The position numbers were made by a program, and so were the translations under genes. A stretch of DNA of 64,000 nt from Campylobacter vicugnae. Lineage in GTDB: Bacteria > Campylobacterota > Campylobacteria > Campylobacterales > Campylobacteraceae. The notes beneath the pieces were generated by a model. The model saw only the letters and a list, made by a program, of their open reading frames with translations, was not told where the DNA came from and ran no database searches. Positions 15,585-25,239 of this stretch are shown here, piece by piece. The stretch lies in NCBI RefSeq assembly GCF_002139875.1, contig NZ_CP018793.1:1302001-1366000 (forward strand), read 5' to 3'. Position 1 is the first letter of the stretch; the number at the start of each line of letters is the position of its first letter.

Positions 15585-16031
15585 CTAAACCGCATCTATA
15601 ACATAATTTGGTAATGCATTAGCCATTAAATTAAGTCCATCTAATTTTTTTGGCAATTCAAATTCGCAAGGCTCTATTTTTTGCAAACTTATCTTAGAGT
15701 TTTCAAGCACAAAACTCATATTTTTATTAGCCCTAATTGGTCTAAAGCCATTTAAACTAAATCCATTAACTCCATATAACTCAAGCCCACGAGCTATACA
15801 AAATGTACAAAGCGTAAGATAAGCAACCTTTAATCCCATAAAGCTACCAGGACCATTAGCGTAAATAATTTTATCAATCTTGTACTTGCTATCTAAATTA
15901 GCAATAGCAATAGTCAAAATTTCACTAGCTTTTTCATCGCTTTGTATCTGCTCTATTAAATTCCCTTCAAAATAGACTCCTATAAGAAGTGGTGAGCTAA
16001 GACAGATTACTAATATATCAACCTTTTTTAT
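15585..16031 (-). CDS. tsaB: tRNA t6A synthesis protein TsaB, with no canonical start codon
   Basis: TsaB partners TsaD (encoded at 43982-44986) in making N6-threonylcarbamoyladenosine in tRNA. The conserved core IYANGPGSFMGLKVAYLTL is clear. The only standard start codon is a TTG at 15917, giving 110 aa and cutting off the first strands. In the same frame upstream, 38 further residues (KKVDILVICLSSPLLIGVYF and onward) read as a proper TsaB N-terminus. The candidate initiation codon is ATA at 16029-16031, overlapping the lpxC stop. I annotate from this ATA, giving 148 aa. Either a rare AUA start is used or an ATG was lost by a point change. Confidence 0.75.
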   Translation of the reverse strand: MKKVDILVICLSSPLLIGVYFEGNLIEQIQSDEKASEILTIAIANLDSKYKIDKIIYANGPGSFMGLKVAYLTLCTFCIARGLELYGVNGFSLNGFRPIRANKNMSFVLENSKISLQKIEPCEFELPKKLDGLNLMANALPNYVIDAV

Positions 16032-16912
16032 GCAAACGCCTTTTCATACTCTTTTTGAGTTGCCTCACTTAGAGTTACTATCTCATAATTCTTCTCATCG
16101 CTTAAAAGTGCTAAAGTTAGCTTGTGATTAAGATCATGGCTACCAGCAAATGCTTCATAATCTCCAATCATAGGCGCACCAAGCAAGCTTATATCGCCAA
16201 TTGCATCTAAAATTTTATGACGAACAAACTCATCATCAAATCTTAATCCCTCAGGATTTAATATTTTAGCACCATCAATTACTACAGCATTATCTAAGCT
16301 TCCACCCAGTGCTAAACCCATTGAATTTAGCTTTTGGACATCTTTTAAAAATCCAAAAGTTCTAGCCCTTGCTATTTGATTTATAAAATTTTCTTTACTA
16401 AACTCAAAAGTATAACTTTGCAAGCCAATTACTGGGTTTTCAAATTTAATTGTATAGTTGAATTTTGGATTTGATGATGGAGTGAGTTTAACATATTTAT
16501 CACCATCTCTTACCTCTACTTCACGCTTTACAACTATTACTTTCTTATCTGCTTCTAACTCCACTACACCAGCTTCATCAAGCATCATACAAAAGCTAAT
16601 AGCACTTCCATCCATCACAGGCACTTCATTGGCATCTAAAATAATTCTAATATTATCAATTCCATAGCTATTTATAGCACTCATTAGATGCTCTATAGTT
16701 GATACTGTTGCTTTATCATTTCCAATTACAGTAGCCATTTGCGTATTTAATACACTACTTGGTTCAGCTTTAAAGCTAGTGGCTTTATCGCTTCTATAAA
16801 ATACCACACCGCTATTAGCTTCTAAAGGTTCTAATATCAGCTTAATTGGCTCACCTTTATGAAGTCCTATTCCAACTCCTTCTACTCTTTTTCCTATAGT
16901 TCTTTGTTTCAA
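16028..16912 (-). CDS. lpxC: UDP-3-O-acyl-GlcNAc deacetylase LpxC
   Basis: This is the zinc deacetylase committing lipid A synthesis. The N-terminus KQRTIGKRVEGVGIGLHKGE, the STIEHLMSA zinc-ligand motif and the RHKILDAIGDISLLG motif with further ligands are all present. A TTG start at 16912 is chosen because it gives the usual MKQRTI N-terminus and is preceded by AAGGA eight bases away; a TTG at 16930 would add six atypical residues. The stop overlaps the presumed tsaB start. Confidence 0.93.
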   Translation of the reverse strand: MKQRTIGKRVEGVGIGLHKGEPIKLILEPLEANSGVVFYRSDKATSFKAEPSSVLNTQMATVIGNDKATVSTIEHLMSAINSYGIDNIRIILDANEVPVMDGSAISFCMMLDEAGVVELEADKKVIVVKREVEVRDGDKYVKLTPSSNPKFNYTIKFENPVIGLQSYTFEFSKENFINQIARARTFGFLKDVQKLNSMGLALGGSLDNAVVIDGAKILNPEGLRFDDEFVRHKILDAIGDISLLGAPMIGDYEAFAGSHDLNHKLTLALLSDEKNYEIVTLSEATQKEYEKAFA

Positions 16913-17066
16913 ATTTATAATCCTTATCAATATTACGGGTTGATTATATCAAAAAACTAATAAAAACTATTTAAAAATAATATTTATATTAGAATTTCTA
17001 TTTTAAGCAATAAATACTAAACTAAAATTGATAATATTTTTCTATCCACCCTATAAATTCTCAAAT

Positions 17067-18416
17067 TTAATTATTTATAGCCTTTTTTGCAGACTCTAAA
17101 ACATCATATATATTATCTTTCATCCACTTTTTATCCATCCACTCTTCAGGTCTAACCTCAATACCTTGAACCAAAACACCAAAATGCAAATGATCTCCAA
17201 GCGCTAGACCAGTTGTTCCGGTTTTGCCTATAATATGATTTTTACCAATATGCTCGCCAGCCTTTACTGAGGTTTCATTGCAATGACCATAAAGAGTATA
17301 AAGTCCAAATCCATGATAAAGAATAATATTTTCTCCATAAATTCCATTTAAATCATTATAAGCAACAAATGCAGCGTTATTTGCAACCATACTAGCCATA
17401 GCAGTGCTAGCAAGATCAAGCCCCATATGCCAGCTTTGACTTACCTCATCTCCATTATAAGTATAAAATCTATGATCTCCAAAACTAGCAACTGCAGCAC
17501 CATTTTTAAGTGGATAAAATGGTTCGATATAAAATCTATCTATAATCTCTTCAGGTACAGCAGAGGTAATTTTGTGGATAATATCCTCATTTAATATTCT
17601 TAGGGTCTCATTAACAAATTTAAATTTAGCCAATCTATCTAATTGAGCATAATCTTGTGCGTATTGATTAGCTAATTCATCAATCTTGCCATCTAAAAAT
17701 CTATCACTTAATGCTATTCTTGACTCTTTATATTTACGATCTTGTAAGTAGTAATCAATATTTGATATTGATCTATTTCCTGCCTTATCTATTGCTATGA
17801 TTTTAGCCTTGAAGCTTGGATTTTGTATATTCCAAGCCAAAAGTGACGCCCAGTAGCCATCTTTTACAAATTTAGTTGGTTTAAAAATATGGCCATCGCT
17901 TTCTATATATAAATTTTGTAAATTTTCATCAGTTGCTCTAAAAACTACAACAGCTGAACCACCTTTAGTTATTTTATAAGATTGATTGATAATTTGAATT
18001 TGTGGTTTTTTGCTATCGATAATTAAATTTACACTCTTAGTTACTGTATTACCACCAAAAAAACCAAAATCTTTAGCCTCAATTATGAGCTTATAAGCTC
18101 TATTTCTATCCAAAATTAAACTTTTTGGCAGTTGTAAATTTAAATCTATACTATTTTTTGGCTCACTGATTTCTTCATTTAAAATTATCTGAGTTGCATT
18201 AGCATCAACTAATTCAACTTTAATTGATTGCAAGGCTGCATTATCAGATATATTTAGGTTTATTGGAGATTTTTGATTCCAATAAATTGTATCATTTATA
18301 GAAATTGTTGGAGCTTCATTATCCATAGAACCGGAGTTAAATAGGCCTATAGCAGCAAATATTAATCCGATCAAAATTAAAGCAAATATAAAAGTTTTAT
18401 TTTTCGCACTCTTCAC
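17067..18416 (-). CDS. M23-family peptidoglycan metallopeptidase, membrane-anchored
   Basis: This 449-aa protein has one N-terminal membrane helix (about 8-27), a long periplasmic region with beta-strand-rich repeats, and a C-terminal LytM/M23 domain. The zinc-site motifs HMGLDLA and, near the end, DHLHFGV are both visible, so the enzyme should be catalytically competent. Such enzymes trim peptide crosslinks in peptidoglycan and contribute to the helical cell shape of Campylobacter. The gene lies between lpxC and tyrA, the same order as C. jejuni as I recall it. The specific shape-gene orthologue is not assigned here. Confidence 0.88.
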   Translation of the reverse strand: MKSAKNKTFIFALILIGLIFAAIGLFNSGSMDNEAPTISINDTIYWNQKSPINLNISDNAALQSIKVELVDANATQIILNEEISEPKNSIDLNLQLPKSLILDRNRAYKLIIEAKDFGFFGGNTVTKSVNLIIDSKKPQIQIINQSYKITKGGSAVVVFRATDENLQNLYIESDGHIFKPTKFVKDGYWASLLAWNIQNPSFKAKIIAIDKAGNRSISNIDYYLQDRKYKESRIALSDRFLDGKIDELANQYAQDYAQLDRLAKFKFVNETLRILNEDIIHKITSAVPEEIIDRFYIEPFYPLKNGAAVASFGDHRFYTYNGDEVSQSWHMGLDLASTAMASMVANNAAFVAYNDLNGIYGENIILYHGFGLYTLYGHCNETSVKAGEHIGKNHIIGKTGTTGLALGDHLHFGVLVQGIEVRPEEWMDKKWMKDNIYDVLESAKKAINN

Positions 18417-18481
18417 ATTTTATCCTTAAATCTAAATTAAATCGTAAAATTGTATCTAAATAAATTCAATAAATAGTATTA

Positions 18482-19315
18482 TTAAAGTATCTCTCTTAAG
18501 CCTCTTGCAGTTTGCATCCAATCTTTTAGCTCATCCCATTTTTCATCTCTTATCATATTTTCACAAATTTCTAGCTCATTTTTAAACGAAGTAATTGCCT
18601 CTAAAAGATTATCTTTATTTTGTTTAAAAATATCGCTCCACATCTGTGGATTAGACTTTGCAATCCTTGCCATACCGCTAAAACTCCCACCAGCTAGAAG
18701 TAAAATATTTCGCTTATTTTCCTCTTTTAGAGTTGAGTTTACCAAACTGTAGCTAATAACATGCGGAAGATGTGAAATGATACCCACATGATGATCGTGG
18801 CTTTTTGAATCCATAAATACTATCTTCATTCCAGCATGACTTAATATCTCAACTACTCTTTTAACATGAAATTCATCAGCATTTTTGTCATCGCAAACCA
18901 CAACTACAGCACCATTTAATAAGGTTTTAAAAGCAGCTTTTGGTCCTGAGTTTTCTGTACCAGCCATTGGATGAGCTGCAACAAAATTATTACGAATTTG
19001 ATTAGGACAAGAGCGAAGAATTTGCTCTTTTGTTGAGCCTAGATCTACAATTGTAGTGCTACTTGGGATATCTGTTAAATTTTGCATTACTTTGATAATT
19101 GCCTCAACTGGAATTGCCAAAAATATCATATCGCAGCTTTTTTTCATCTCATCAAAACTAATTATCTCATCAATCAATCCCAAATTTAAAGCATCTCTTT
19201 CATTGTTTTTGTCTAAGTCATATCCGCTTACTTTAGCAATTAATTTCATATCTTTTAAAGCCAAACCCAATGAACCACCAATTAATCCAAGCCCAATAAT
19301 CCCTACATGCATCAT
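18482..19315 (-). CDS. tyrA: Prephenate dehydrogenase
   Basis: This 277-aa enzyme of tyrosine synthesis oxidises prephenate to 4-hydroxyphenylpyruvate. The N-terminal Rossmann motif GLGLIGGSLGLAL, the FLAIPVEAI strand, and the substrate-binding HPMAGTENSGP motif are visible, followed by the all-helical C-terminal domain (HHVGIISHLPHVISY). No chorismate mutase or ACT domain is fused. Confidence 0.93.
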   Translation of the reverse strand: MMHVGIIGLGLIGGSLGLALKDMKLIAKVSGYDLDKNNERDALNLGLIDEIISFDEMKKSCDMIFLAIPVEAIIKVMQNLTDIPSSTTIVDLGSTKEQILRSCPNQIRNNFVAAHPMAGTENSGPKAAFKTLLNGAVVVVCDDKNADEFHVKRVVEILSHAGMKIVFMDSKSHDHHVGIISHLPHVISYSLVNSTLKEENKRNILLLAGGSFSGMARIAKSNPQMWSDIFKQNKDNLLEAITSFKNELEICENMIRDEKWDELKDWMQTARGLREIL

Positions 19316-19436
19316 ATTTCCTTAAATTTTTAGCCCCGAATTATAGCAAAATTAGCCAAAAATAGCACTTAATAATTCAAATGTTAATCAATTTATGATA
19401 CCATTTGACTACAATTTTATACATAGGTAATTTTAT

Positions 19437-21707
19437 ATGAAAAAAGCTCTACTTTCAAGCTTTATTACAGCTATTTGGCTACATGCCATAGAGATTCAAA
19501 GCGTAACATTTAATGGCCTTTTACATCTATCAGATGAGAGCGCAACTGAGATTAGCGGACTTAAAATTGGAGGGCAATTTAATGATGAGATTGCTAGTAA
19601 GGCTATTATTAATTTATATAAACAAGGATATTTTGAAAATATCTATATTGAAGAAAATAATGGCAATATAGTAGTAAATTTAGTTGAAAAGCCAGTAATT
19701 GCCAAAATCGATATCAATGGCGTTGTAACAAATGACCAAAAATCTATCGAGCAGATAATAGATATCAAAAAAGGTCAAATGTATGATGAGTTTGCACTAA
19801 ATAATACCAAAATTAGAATTCGTCAATTCTATGAAGCTAGAGGTTATTTTGATACTGTTGTAACTACCGATATTGCACCAATAAATGAGAATAAAAACTC
19901 ACTTCATATAACTCTAACAGTAAATAGAGGTGAAAATATCACTATTGAAAATGTTAATTTAATAGGTGCTGATGCATTAGATTACTCAGATATTGAACCA
20001 GTAGTAGCAAATAAAAGTCGCGAATTTATGGGATGGATGTGGGGATTAAATGATGGCAAAGCCAAAATTTATGAACTTCCAGGAGATAGTGGCAAAATTC
20101 AAGATGAGTATTTAAGAAGAGGCTATTTAGATGCTAGCGTTTCAGCACCAAGCCTGAATGCACACTTTGATAATTATAAAGCAGATTTATCTTATTATAT
20201 CAATGAAGGTGAAATTTATAAAACAGGCAACATCTCTATTAATGCACCTGATTTTTTAGAGCTTGATACTGATGAAATTATCGATGATTTTAAGCTGCAA
20301 AAAGGAGATACTTTAAATTCATCTTGGATGAATTTAGATGCTCAAAAACTTGAGAATTTAGTAGCAAATAAAGGCTTTGCCTATGCTAAAGTCTATCCGC
20401 GCACTAATAAAAATAGTGACTATACAGCTGATATAATCTATGAGGTAATTCCAGAAGAAAAAGTATATATAAGAAATGTAATAATCAGCGGAAATGACCG
20501 CACATCAGATAGAGTCATAAGACGCGATTTATACTTGACTGAAGGAAATTTATATAGCAAAATTGATCTAGTAGATTCTAAAAATGCTCTAAAAAGAAGT
20601 GGCTATTTTGAAGATGTTCAAATAGTAGAAAAGCGTATAAGTAAAGATCAAATTGATCTAGAAGTAGTAGTTAAAGAAACAGCAACTGGCAGTATAGTTG
20701 GCGGTATCGGTTATGGAAGTAGCGATGGGCTACTCTTAAACGCTGGAGTGAGTGATTCAAATATCTTTGGTAGTGGCTATAAAGGTAGCATTATGATAGA
20801 TAAAAGCGATGATACTCTAAGCGGAAATATAAATTTAACCAACCCAAGAGTAAATGACTCAGCTTATAGTCTTGGCGGTGGATTATTTGCTAATGATTAT
20901 AGCTGGGATGAGTATGATGAGCAAAATTATGGCGCCAATATCATAGGTGGCAGACAAATTGGTAGATATATTAATGCTTATTTAGCATATCAAATTGAGC
21001 GTAGCCAAATCAAAGGCTTGGATGAATTTTATAGAGATGCAGGCTATCAAAATGGTATAAATATCAAAAGCGCTATAACCCCAAGCATATCATTTAACAA
21101 TACAGATGATTACTATGTACCACGAAGTGGAATTATCGCATCAACGAGTCTTGAGTATGCAGGTGTTGGTGGAGATATGGAATTTATAAAAAACAGAACT
21201 ACATTTAATATCTATCAAGGATTACAAGATTACATAGATATGGATCTTATTTTTAGATATAAATCTGGATTTGGATATATATTTAACGATGATAGTTCTA
21301 AATTACCAATTAATGAAAAACTATTTTTAGGTGGTATTAGCTCTCTTAGAGGTTATGATAGTAGATCTGTTACACCTAAAAAGAAAATTTGTAACCCTAA
21401 AGCAAATAATGGTGGCACCATATATGGATGTGAAATTATAGAAACTGGTGGTAAGATTAGCTTTAATAATTCATTTGAGCTTAGCTTTCCTATTATAAAT
21501 CGCCTTAAAATGCGTGGCGTGATATTTTATGATTACGGTATGATTGGTCATAGCGATATCAATGAGATCAAGCGATCTAGTGCTGGAGCCGGTATTGAGT
21601 GGATTACACCAATTGGCCCACTTCAACTATTCTACGCTCAAGCTCTAGATGATAAACCAGGCGATGATACTAGTAGTTTTGAATTTACAATTGGTAGAAG
21701 ATTTTAG
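19437..21707 (+). CDS. bamA: Outer membrane protein assembly factor BamA
   Basis: This 756-aa Omp85 protein inserts beta-barrel proteins into the outer membrane. A short signal peptide (about residues 1-17) precedes several POTRA domains (about 18-410), recognisable by repeats such as GNIVVNLVEKPVIAKIDING and YIRNVIISGNDRTSDRVIRRD. The C-terminal 16-strand barrel carries the LFLGGISSLRGYD motif (Omp85 motif with RGY). It ends with a barrel-type terminal F (FTIGRRF). It is transcribed away from tyrA with a short AT-rich promoter region. Confidence 0.95.
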   Translation: MKKALLSSFITAIWLHAIEIQSVTFNGLLHLSDESATEISGLKIGGQFNDEIASKAIINLYKQGYFENIYIEENNGNIVVNLVEKPVIAKIDINGVVTNDQKSIEQIIDIKKGQMYDEFALNNTKIRIRQFYEARGYFDTVVTTDIAPINENKNSLHITLTVNRGENITIENVNLIGADALDYSDIEPVVANKSREFMGWMWGLNDGKAKIYELPGDSGKIQDEYLRRGYLDASVSAPSLNAHFDNYKADLSYYINEGEIYKTGNISINAPDFLELDTDEIIDDFKLQKGDTLNSSWMNLDAQKLENLVANKGFAYAKVYPRTNKNSDYTADIIYEVIPEEKVYIRNVIISGNDRTSDRVIRRDLYLTEGNLYSKIDLVDSKNALKRSGYFEDVQIVEKRISKDQIDLEVVVKETATGSIVGGIGYGSSDGLLLNAGVSDSNIFGSGYKGSIMIDKSDDTLSGNINLTNPRVNDSAYSLGGGLFANDYSWDEYDEQNYGANIIGGRQIGRYINAYLAYQIERSQIKGLDEFYRDAGYQNGINIKSAITPSISFNNTDDYYVPRSGIIASTSLEYAGVGGDMEFIKNRTTFNIYQGLQDYIDMDLIFRYKSGFGYIFNDDSSKLPINEKLFLGGISSLRGYDSRSVTPKKKICNPKANNGGTIYGCEIIETGGKISFNNSFELSFPIINRLKMRGVIFYDYGMIGHSDINEIKRSSAGAGIEWITPIGPLQLFYAQALDDKPGDDTSSFEFTIGRRF

Positions 21708-21733
21708 TTGAATTTGGCTTTGGCCAAATTCAA
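21708..21733. terminator. Bidirectional hairpin between bamA and ppx/gppA
   Basis: TTGAATTTGGC (21708-21718) and GCCAAATTCAA (21723-21733) are perfect arms with a 4-base loop in the 27-base gap between two convergent genes. The T-run is poor on both sides, so termination efficiency is uncertain. Confidence 0.6.
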
Positions 21734-21734
21734 T

Positions 21735-23213
21735 CTATTCAAATGATATAGCAAAAATTGCCGGTTTTATCAACTTTTTTATCTCATTTTTAAGCATAAA
21801 AAAATTCTTTACACCTTTTATATATAGTGTATTTGATGCAAACTCAAAGCTAATATTTGGACTAAGACTTAGTGCGCTAGCAAGACCAAGCAAGAAACTA
21901 AGCCATCTAACTATCATAATATCTGGAAGTAAATTTTCAAATTCACCAAGGCTATTTATCGATTTACCTTGATACTCAATTATAGCTGCTATTAACGCTT
22001 TTTGTTGATGAGTATAGCCGTAATTTAGAGCATTTTTAACCAAGTACCCACTATGAGCATTTTCAGAATAAAATCCAATACTTCGACCGGTATTATATAA
22101 TTTTGATGCAATTATAAGCTCATCAAGATAGCCATTTATCTCATGTAATGGGTGCAAAATTTCAAATAGAGCCTTTACATATTTTGTAGTTATGCTATTA
22201 TCACGCTTAGCAAATCTGTCTTGAATGCTTCTAAGACTTGGATTAAAACCTTTAGGAAAAGAAATTTTATGCTCTTGAGGCATTTTAATTAGCTCTTTTG
22301 ATTTTAAATTTGAACGCAAAAGGTTGGTTAAAAATACACCTTCTCTAATTCCAACACCACTAGTATAGATCATCTTAGCCTCAAGTTTTTTAACAACCAA
22401 AGAAAAGATCATAGCTCCTTGCTTAATGGTATCGAAGCGATCCTTTTTAATAGATATAGTTTTTAAATCAAATTCCTTATCAGTAGCAATCTTATTAATT
22501 AAATTTGAATAATCACTATATTTATAAGTAAAATTATGAACTAATCTAATTGGATGATTTTGCAACTGCATAATAGCGCCAGATATCGCCCTTAAGCTAC
22601 CACCTATTGCAATTATATCTTTGCTAATAAAGTGCGATGGAATATTTGCGATAATATCTTGAGTAAATTTCAATGCTCCTTCCATATCGCCTTTATCAAA
22701 AAATAGCTCCTTAAGCCTTACAGTGCCAATATTTAGCGAGATGATATCGACTATTTTACCATTTTTGATTTTTGCTAATTCAGTAGAGCCTCCGCCAATA
22801 TCAATAGTAGTAGCCTCATCAAGAGGACTTAGTAAATTTAGCGCTGCAATACCGCCATAAAAGGCCTCCATATCACCGCTTATAACACGTAAATTTAATC
22901 CTAATTCTTTTTTTACGCGATTTATAAATAGATTTGAATTTGGCGCATCTCTTAATGCTGAAGTGCCAGTACATAAAACTTTACCAACCTTATAAATACT
23001 CAAAAAGTACTTAAATTCACTAAATGCATATAAAACATTATCCATAGCTTCATCTTGCAAGAATCCGCCTTTATCATATGCACCCTCACCCAATCTTACT
23101 TTTACTTTATATTCACGAAGTATGAAAAATCCAAACCTACTAGTTCGTTCAAATATCGCCATTCTAGCCGAATTTGATCCTAGATCAATGACTGCAACTC
23201 TTTTTGACATCAA
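21735..23213 (-). CDS. Ppx/GppA-family phosphatase
   Basis: This 492-aa protein has the actin-like ATPase fold: AVIDLGSNSARMAIF at the N-terminus (phosphate-1 motif), GTSALRDAPN, and TTIDIGGGSTELAKI (phosphate-2 motif). A C-terminal HD-like helical domain follows. Family members degrade polyphosphate and/or convert pppGpp to ppGpp, linking it to stringent response and stress survival in Campylobacter. Which activity dominates cannot be told from sequence. It is the last gene after the kinase-regulator pair. Confidence 0.85.
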   Translation of the reverse strand: MMSKRVAVIDLGSNSARMAIFERTSRFGFFILREYKVKVRLGEGAYDKGGFLQDEAMDNVLYAFSEFKYFLSIYKVGKVLCTGTSALRDAPNSNLFINRVKKELGLNLRVISGDMEAFYGGIAALNLLSPLDEATTIDIGGGSTELAKIKNGKIVDIISLNIGTVRLKELFFDKGDMEGALKFTQDIIANIPSHFISKDIIAIGGSLRAISGAIMQLQNHPIRLVHNFTYKYSDYSNLINKIATDKEFDLKTISIKKDRFDTIKQGAMIFSLVVKKLEAKMIYTSGVGIREGVFLTNLLRSNLKSKELIKMPQEHKISFPKGFNPSLRSIQDRFAKRDNSITTKYVKALFEILHPLHEINGYLDELIIASKLYNTGRSIGFYSENAHSGYLVKNALNYGYTHQQKALIAAIIEYQGKSINSLGEFENLLPDIMIVRWLSFLLGLASALSLSPNISFEFASNTLYIKGVKNFFMLKNEIKKLIKPAIFAISFE

Positions 23214-23230
23214 ATCTCTTTTATATAAAT

Positions 23231-24508
23231 TTATCTTTTTTTGTATTTGTTATTTCTAATTGGCAATATAAATGTGGCTATTGTACCACTTCTATCTGTA
23301 CGATTACGCAACTCTATATTGCCACCAAGAGCTTGTGCTGCACCTTTGGCTAAAAACAATCCAAGTCCAGCACCACTGCTATTGCCATAGCGTTTAAATG
23401 GAGCAAATAGATCTTTGCTCTCATCAATTCCTATTCCTTCATCAATCACGCGAACTATAAATTCACCATTTATAAGCGTAGAATTAATCTCTATTGTAGC
23501 TTTTTTTGGAGAAAATTTGATAGCATTTTGTACAAAGTTTTGCAATACATGTAAAAACAGAGTTGGCTGAATCATAATCTTTAGGCTATGCGGTCTTAGA
23601 TTAATCTTAATATTTCTATCATCACCCTTTGCAAGTATTAAAAAATTATTACCAATTTCATTAATATATGCGATAATATCAGTCATTACAGGTTGTTCAA
23701 ATTGTGCACCCTCTTGTCTGCCAATCTCCAAAATCGAACTAATCATTTTATTCATTTGATTAATTGCTTCGTTATTATTTTTTAGCGCTTCAATATACTT
23801 TTGAGAATCTCGCTCTTTAATTAAGGTAACTTCATTTTTAGTCTTCATCACTGCAAGTGGAGTTTTTAGCTCATGAGCAGCCCCTATAAAAAGCTCTTTT
23901 TGATACTGAACAAATGTCAAAATTCTACCAATTAGTCTATTTACCCCATCACCTAAAGGCTTAAATTCTACTGGCAATTCATCTGTCTCAACTTCTTGTA
24001 AAAATCTTTCATTTAGCTCCCCAAGCTTAAGACAAAATGATCGAAGTGGAGCAAGTAGCATTCTAGATAAAAATAGAGCATAAAATAAAATCAAAAATAT
24101 TGCCGTAGCATTAATAATCAAAATATCAACCAAAATTTGATCTACAATTGAACTATACTCACTAGTATTTTTTGTCAAAACTAAAAGATCGTTTTTATAT
24201 GGATAATATAGTGTAAGATATGTGGCGTTATCATCTTTTGTAGAGACAAATTCCGCCCTAGTTAAATTATCATCATTTGGCACAATTTTAATCAGATCAA
24301 AACTCTTACTATCTTTATATTCTAGACTTATAATCTCAGGTTTTGCAGAGATATTTTTAGCCTCAATAGTCAAACTTTGAACTATATTTTCAAATATTGT
24401 AATCTTGATATAATGATAGAGCATCACCGAAAATATAACAATTAGCATCGTAGAAGCAGATGCTAATTGCAGGGCAAATTTAGCCCTTAAGCTTTTTTGG
24501 GAAAGCAA
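23231..24508 (-). CDS. Sensor histidine kinase partnered with the CosR-type regulator
   Basis: This 425-aa membrane kinase has TM1 (about 14-33), a periplasmic sensor of about 90 residues, TM2 (about 124-148), a HAMP-like linker, and a dimerisation domain with AAHELKTPLAV (H212). The C-terminal ATPase domain has the NAIKFSPKKA N-box, DEGIGI and GLGLFLAKG. All catalytic boxes are intact. Its start overlaps the end of the regulator gene by 22 bases, so the two are cotranscribed and almost certainly cognate. In C. jejuni and H. pylori the homologous regulator is an orphan, so this kinase is notable. The signal sensed is unknown. Confidence 0.9.
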   Translation of the reverse strand: MLSQKSLRAKFALQLASASTMLIVIFSVMLYHYIKITIFENIVQSLTIEAKNISAKPEIISLEYKDSKSFDLIKIVPNDDNLTRAEFVSTKDDNATYLTLYYPYKNDLLVLTKNTSEYSSIVDQILVDILIINATAIFLILFYALFLSRMLLAPLRSFCLKLGELNERFLQEVETDELPVEFKPLGDGVNRLIGRILTFVQYQKELFIGAAHELKTPLAVMKTKNEVTLIKERDSQKYIEALKNNNEAINQMNKMISSILEIGRQEGAQFEQPVMTDIIAYINEIGNNFLILAKGDDRNIKINLRPHSLKIMIQPTLFLHVLQNFVQNAIKFSPKKATIEINSTLINGEFIVRVIDEGIGIDESKDLFAPFKRYGNSSGAGLGLFLAKGAAQALGGNIELRNRTDRSGTIATFILPIRNNKYKKR

Positions 24509-25158
24509 AATCTATATCCACGACGTCTTACTGTCTCTATTGTTGAAATATTAAGTGGCTTATCCATTTTTTGTCGAATTTGATTGATAGCAACCTCTAT
24601 TACATTTGGAGTTACTAGCTCTGGTTCTTCCCATATCGCATCTAAAAGCTGCTCTTTGCTTACTATTTGATCGCTATGGCGAGCTAAATGAGTTAATACC
24701 TCAAATGGTTTTCCTTTTAACTCAATCTCTATACCTTGATATGTAATCTTCTCTTCATCTGGGTCAATTGTTAAATCATCAATTTTAATTACATTAGTTC
24801 CACCAAAACGAAGTCTAGCCTCAAGTCTAGCTACTAAAATATCAAAATCAAAAGGCTTTTTGATATAATCATCAGCACCGGCTTTAAATGCTTTGATCTC
24901 ACTCTCTTTATCATCTTTTGCTGAAATAATCACTACAGATGTGCGTGGAGATTTTTGTTTAATGACATTAATTAGATCAATTCCATCGCCATCTGGTAAC
25001 ATAAGATCACTAAGTACAAGATCATAATTACGAATACCAATGAAATATTCTGCATCATTAAAGTTTTCTGAATTATCTGTTTGATAACCAAACTCCTGCA
25101 GACCTTCAGCTATAGTTTTACCTAGCGTTGTCTCATCCTCTACTATCAAAATTCTCAT
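24487..25158 (-). CDS. cosR: OmpR-type response regulator, CosR/HsrA family
   Basis: This 223-aa regulator has an N-terminal receiver and a C-terminal winged helix. The DNA-binding half (for example KGKPFEVLTHLARHSDQIVS and ETVRRRGYRFCFPKK) is nearly identical, from memory, to C. jejuni CosR and H. pylori HsrA, essential regulators of oxidative-stress and growth genes. Those proteins have degenerate receivers. Here the acidic pocket (E7, D8), the phosphoacceptor position in LVLSDLMLPDGDG (D51) and the conserved Lys in DDYIKKP are all present, so phosphorylation is plausible. It is followed by an overlapping kinase gene. Start ATG 25158 with AAGGAAAAGC upstream. Confidence 0.88.
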   Translation of the reverse strand: MRILIVEDETTLGKTIAEGLQEFGYQTDNSENFNDAEYFIGIRNYDLVLSDLMLPDGDGIDLINVIKQKSPRTSVVIISAKDDKESEIKAFKAGADDYIKKPFDFDILVARLEARLRFGGTNVIKIDDLTIDPDEEKITYQGIEIELKGKPFEVLTHLARHSDQIVSKEQLLDAIWEEPELVTPNVIEVAINQIRQKMDKPLNISTIETVRRRGYRFCFPKKA

Positions 25159-25239
25159 TAGCTTTTCCTTAAAAATAAAAAAATTAATGCGAGATTATAG
25201 CAGAATTTAAGCCAAAATTCAAGAAAATTTAAACAATTT

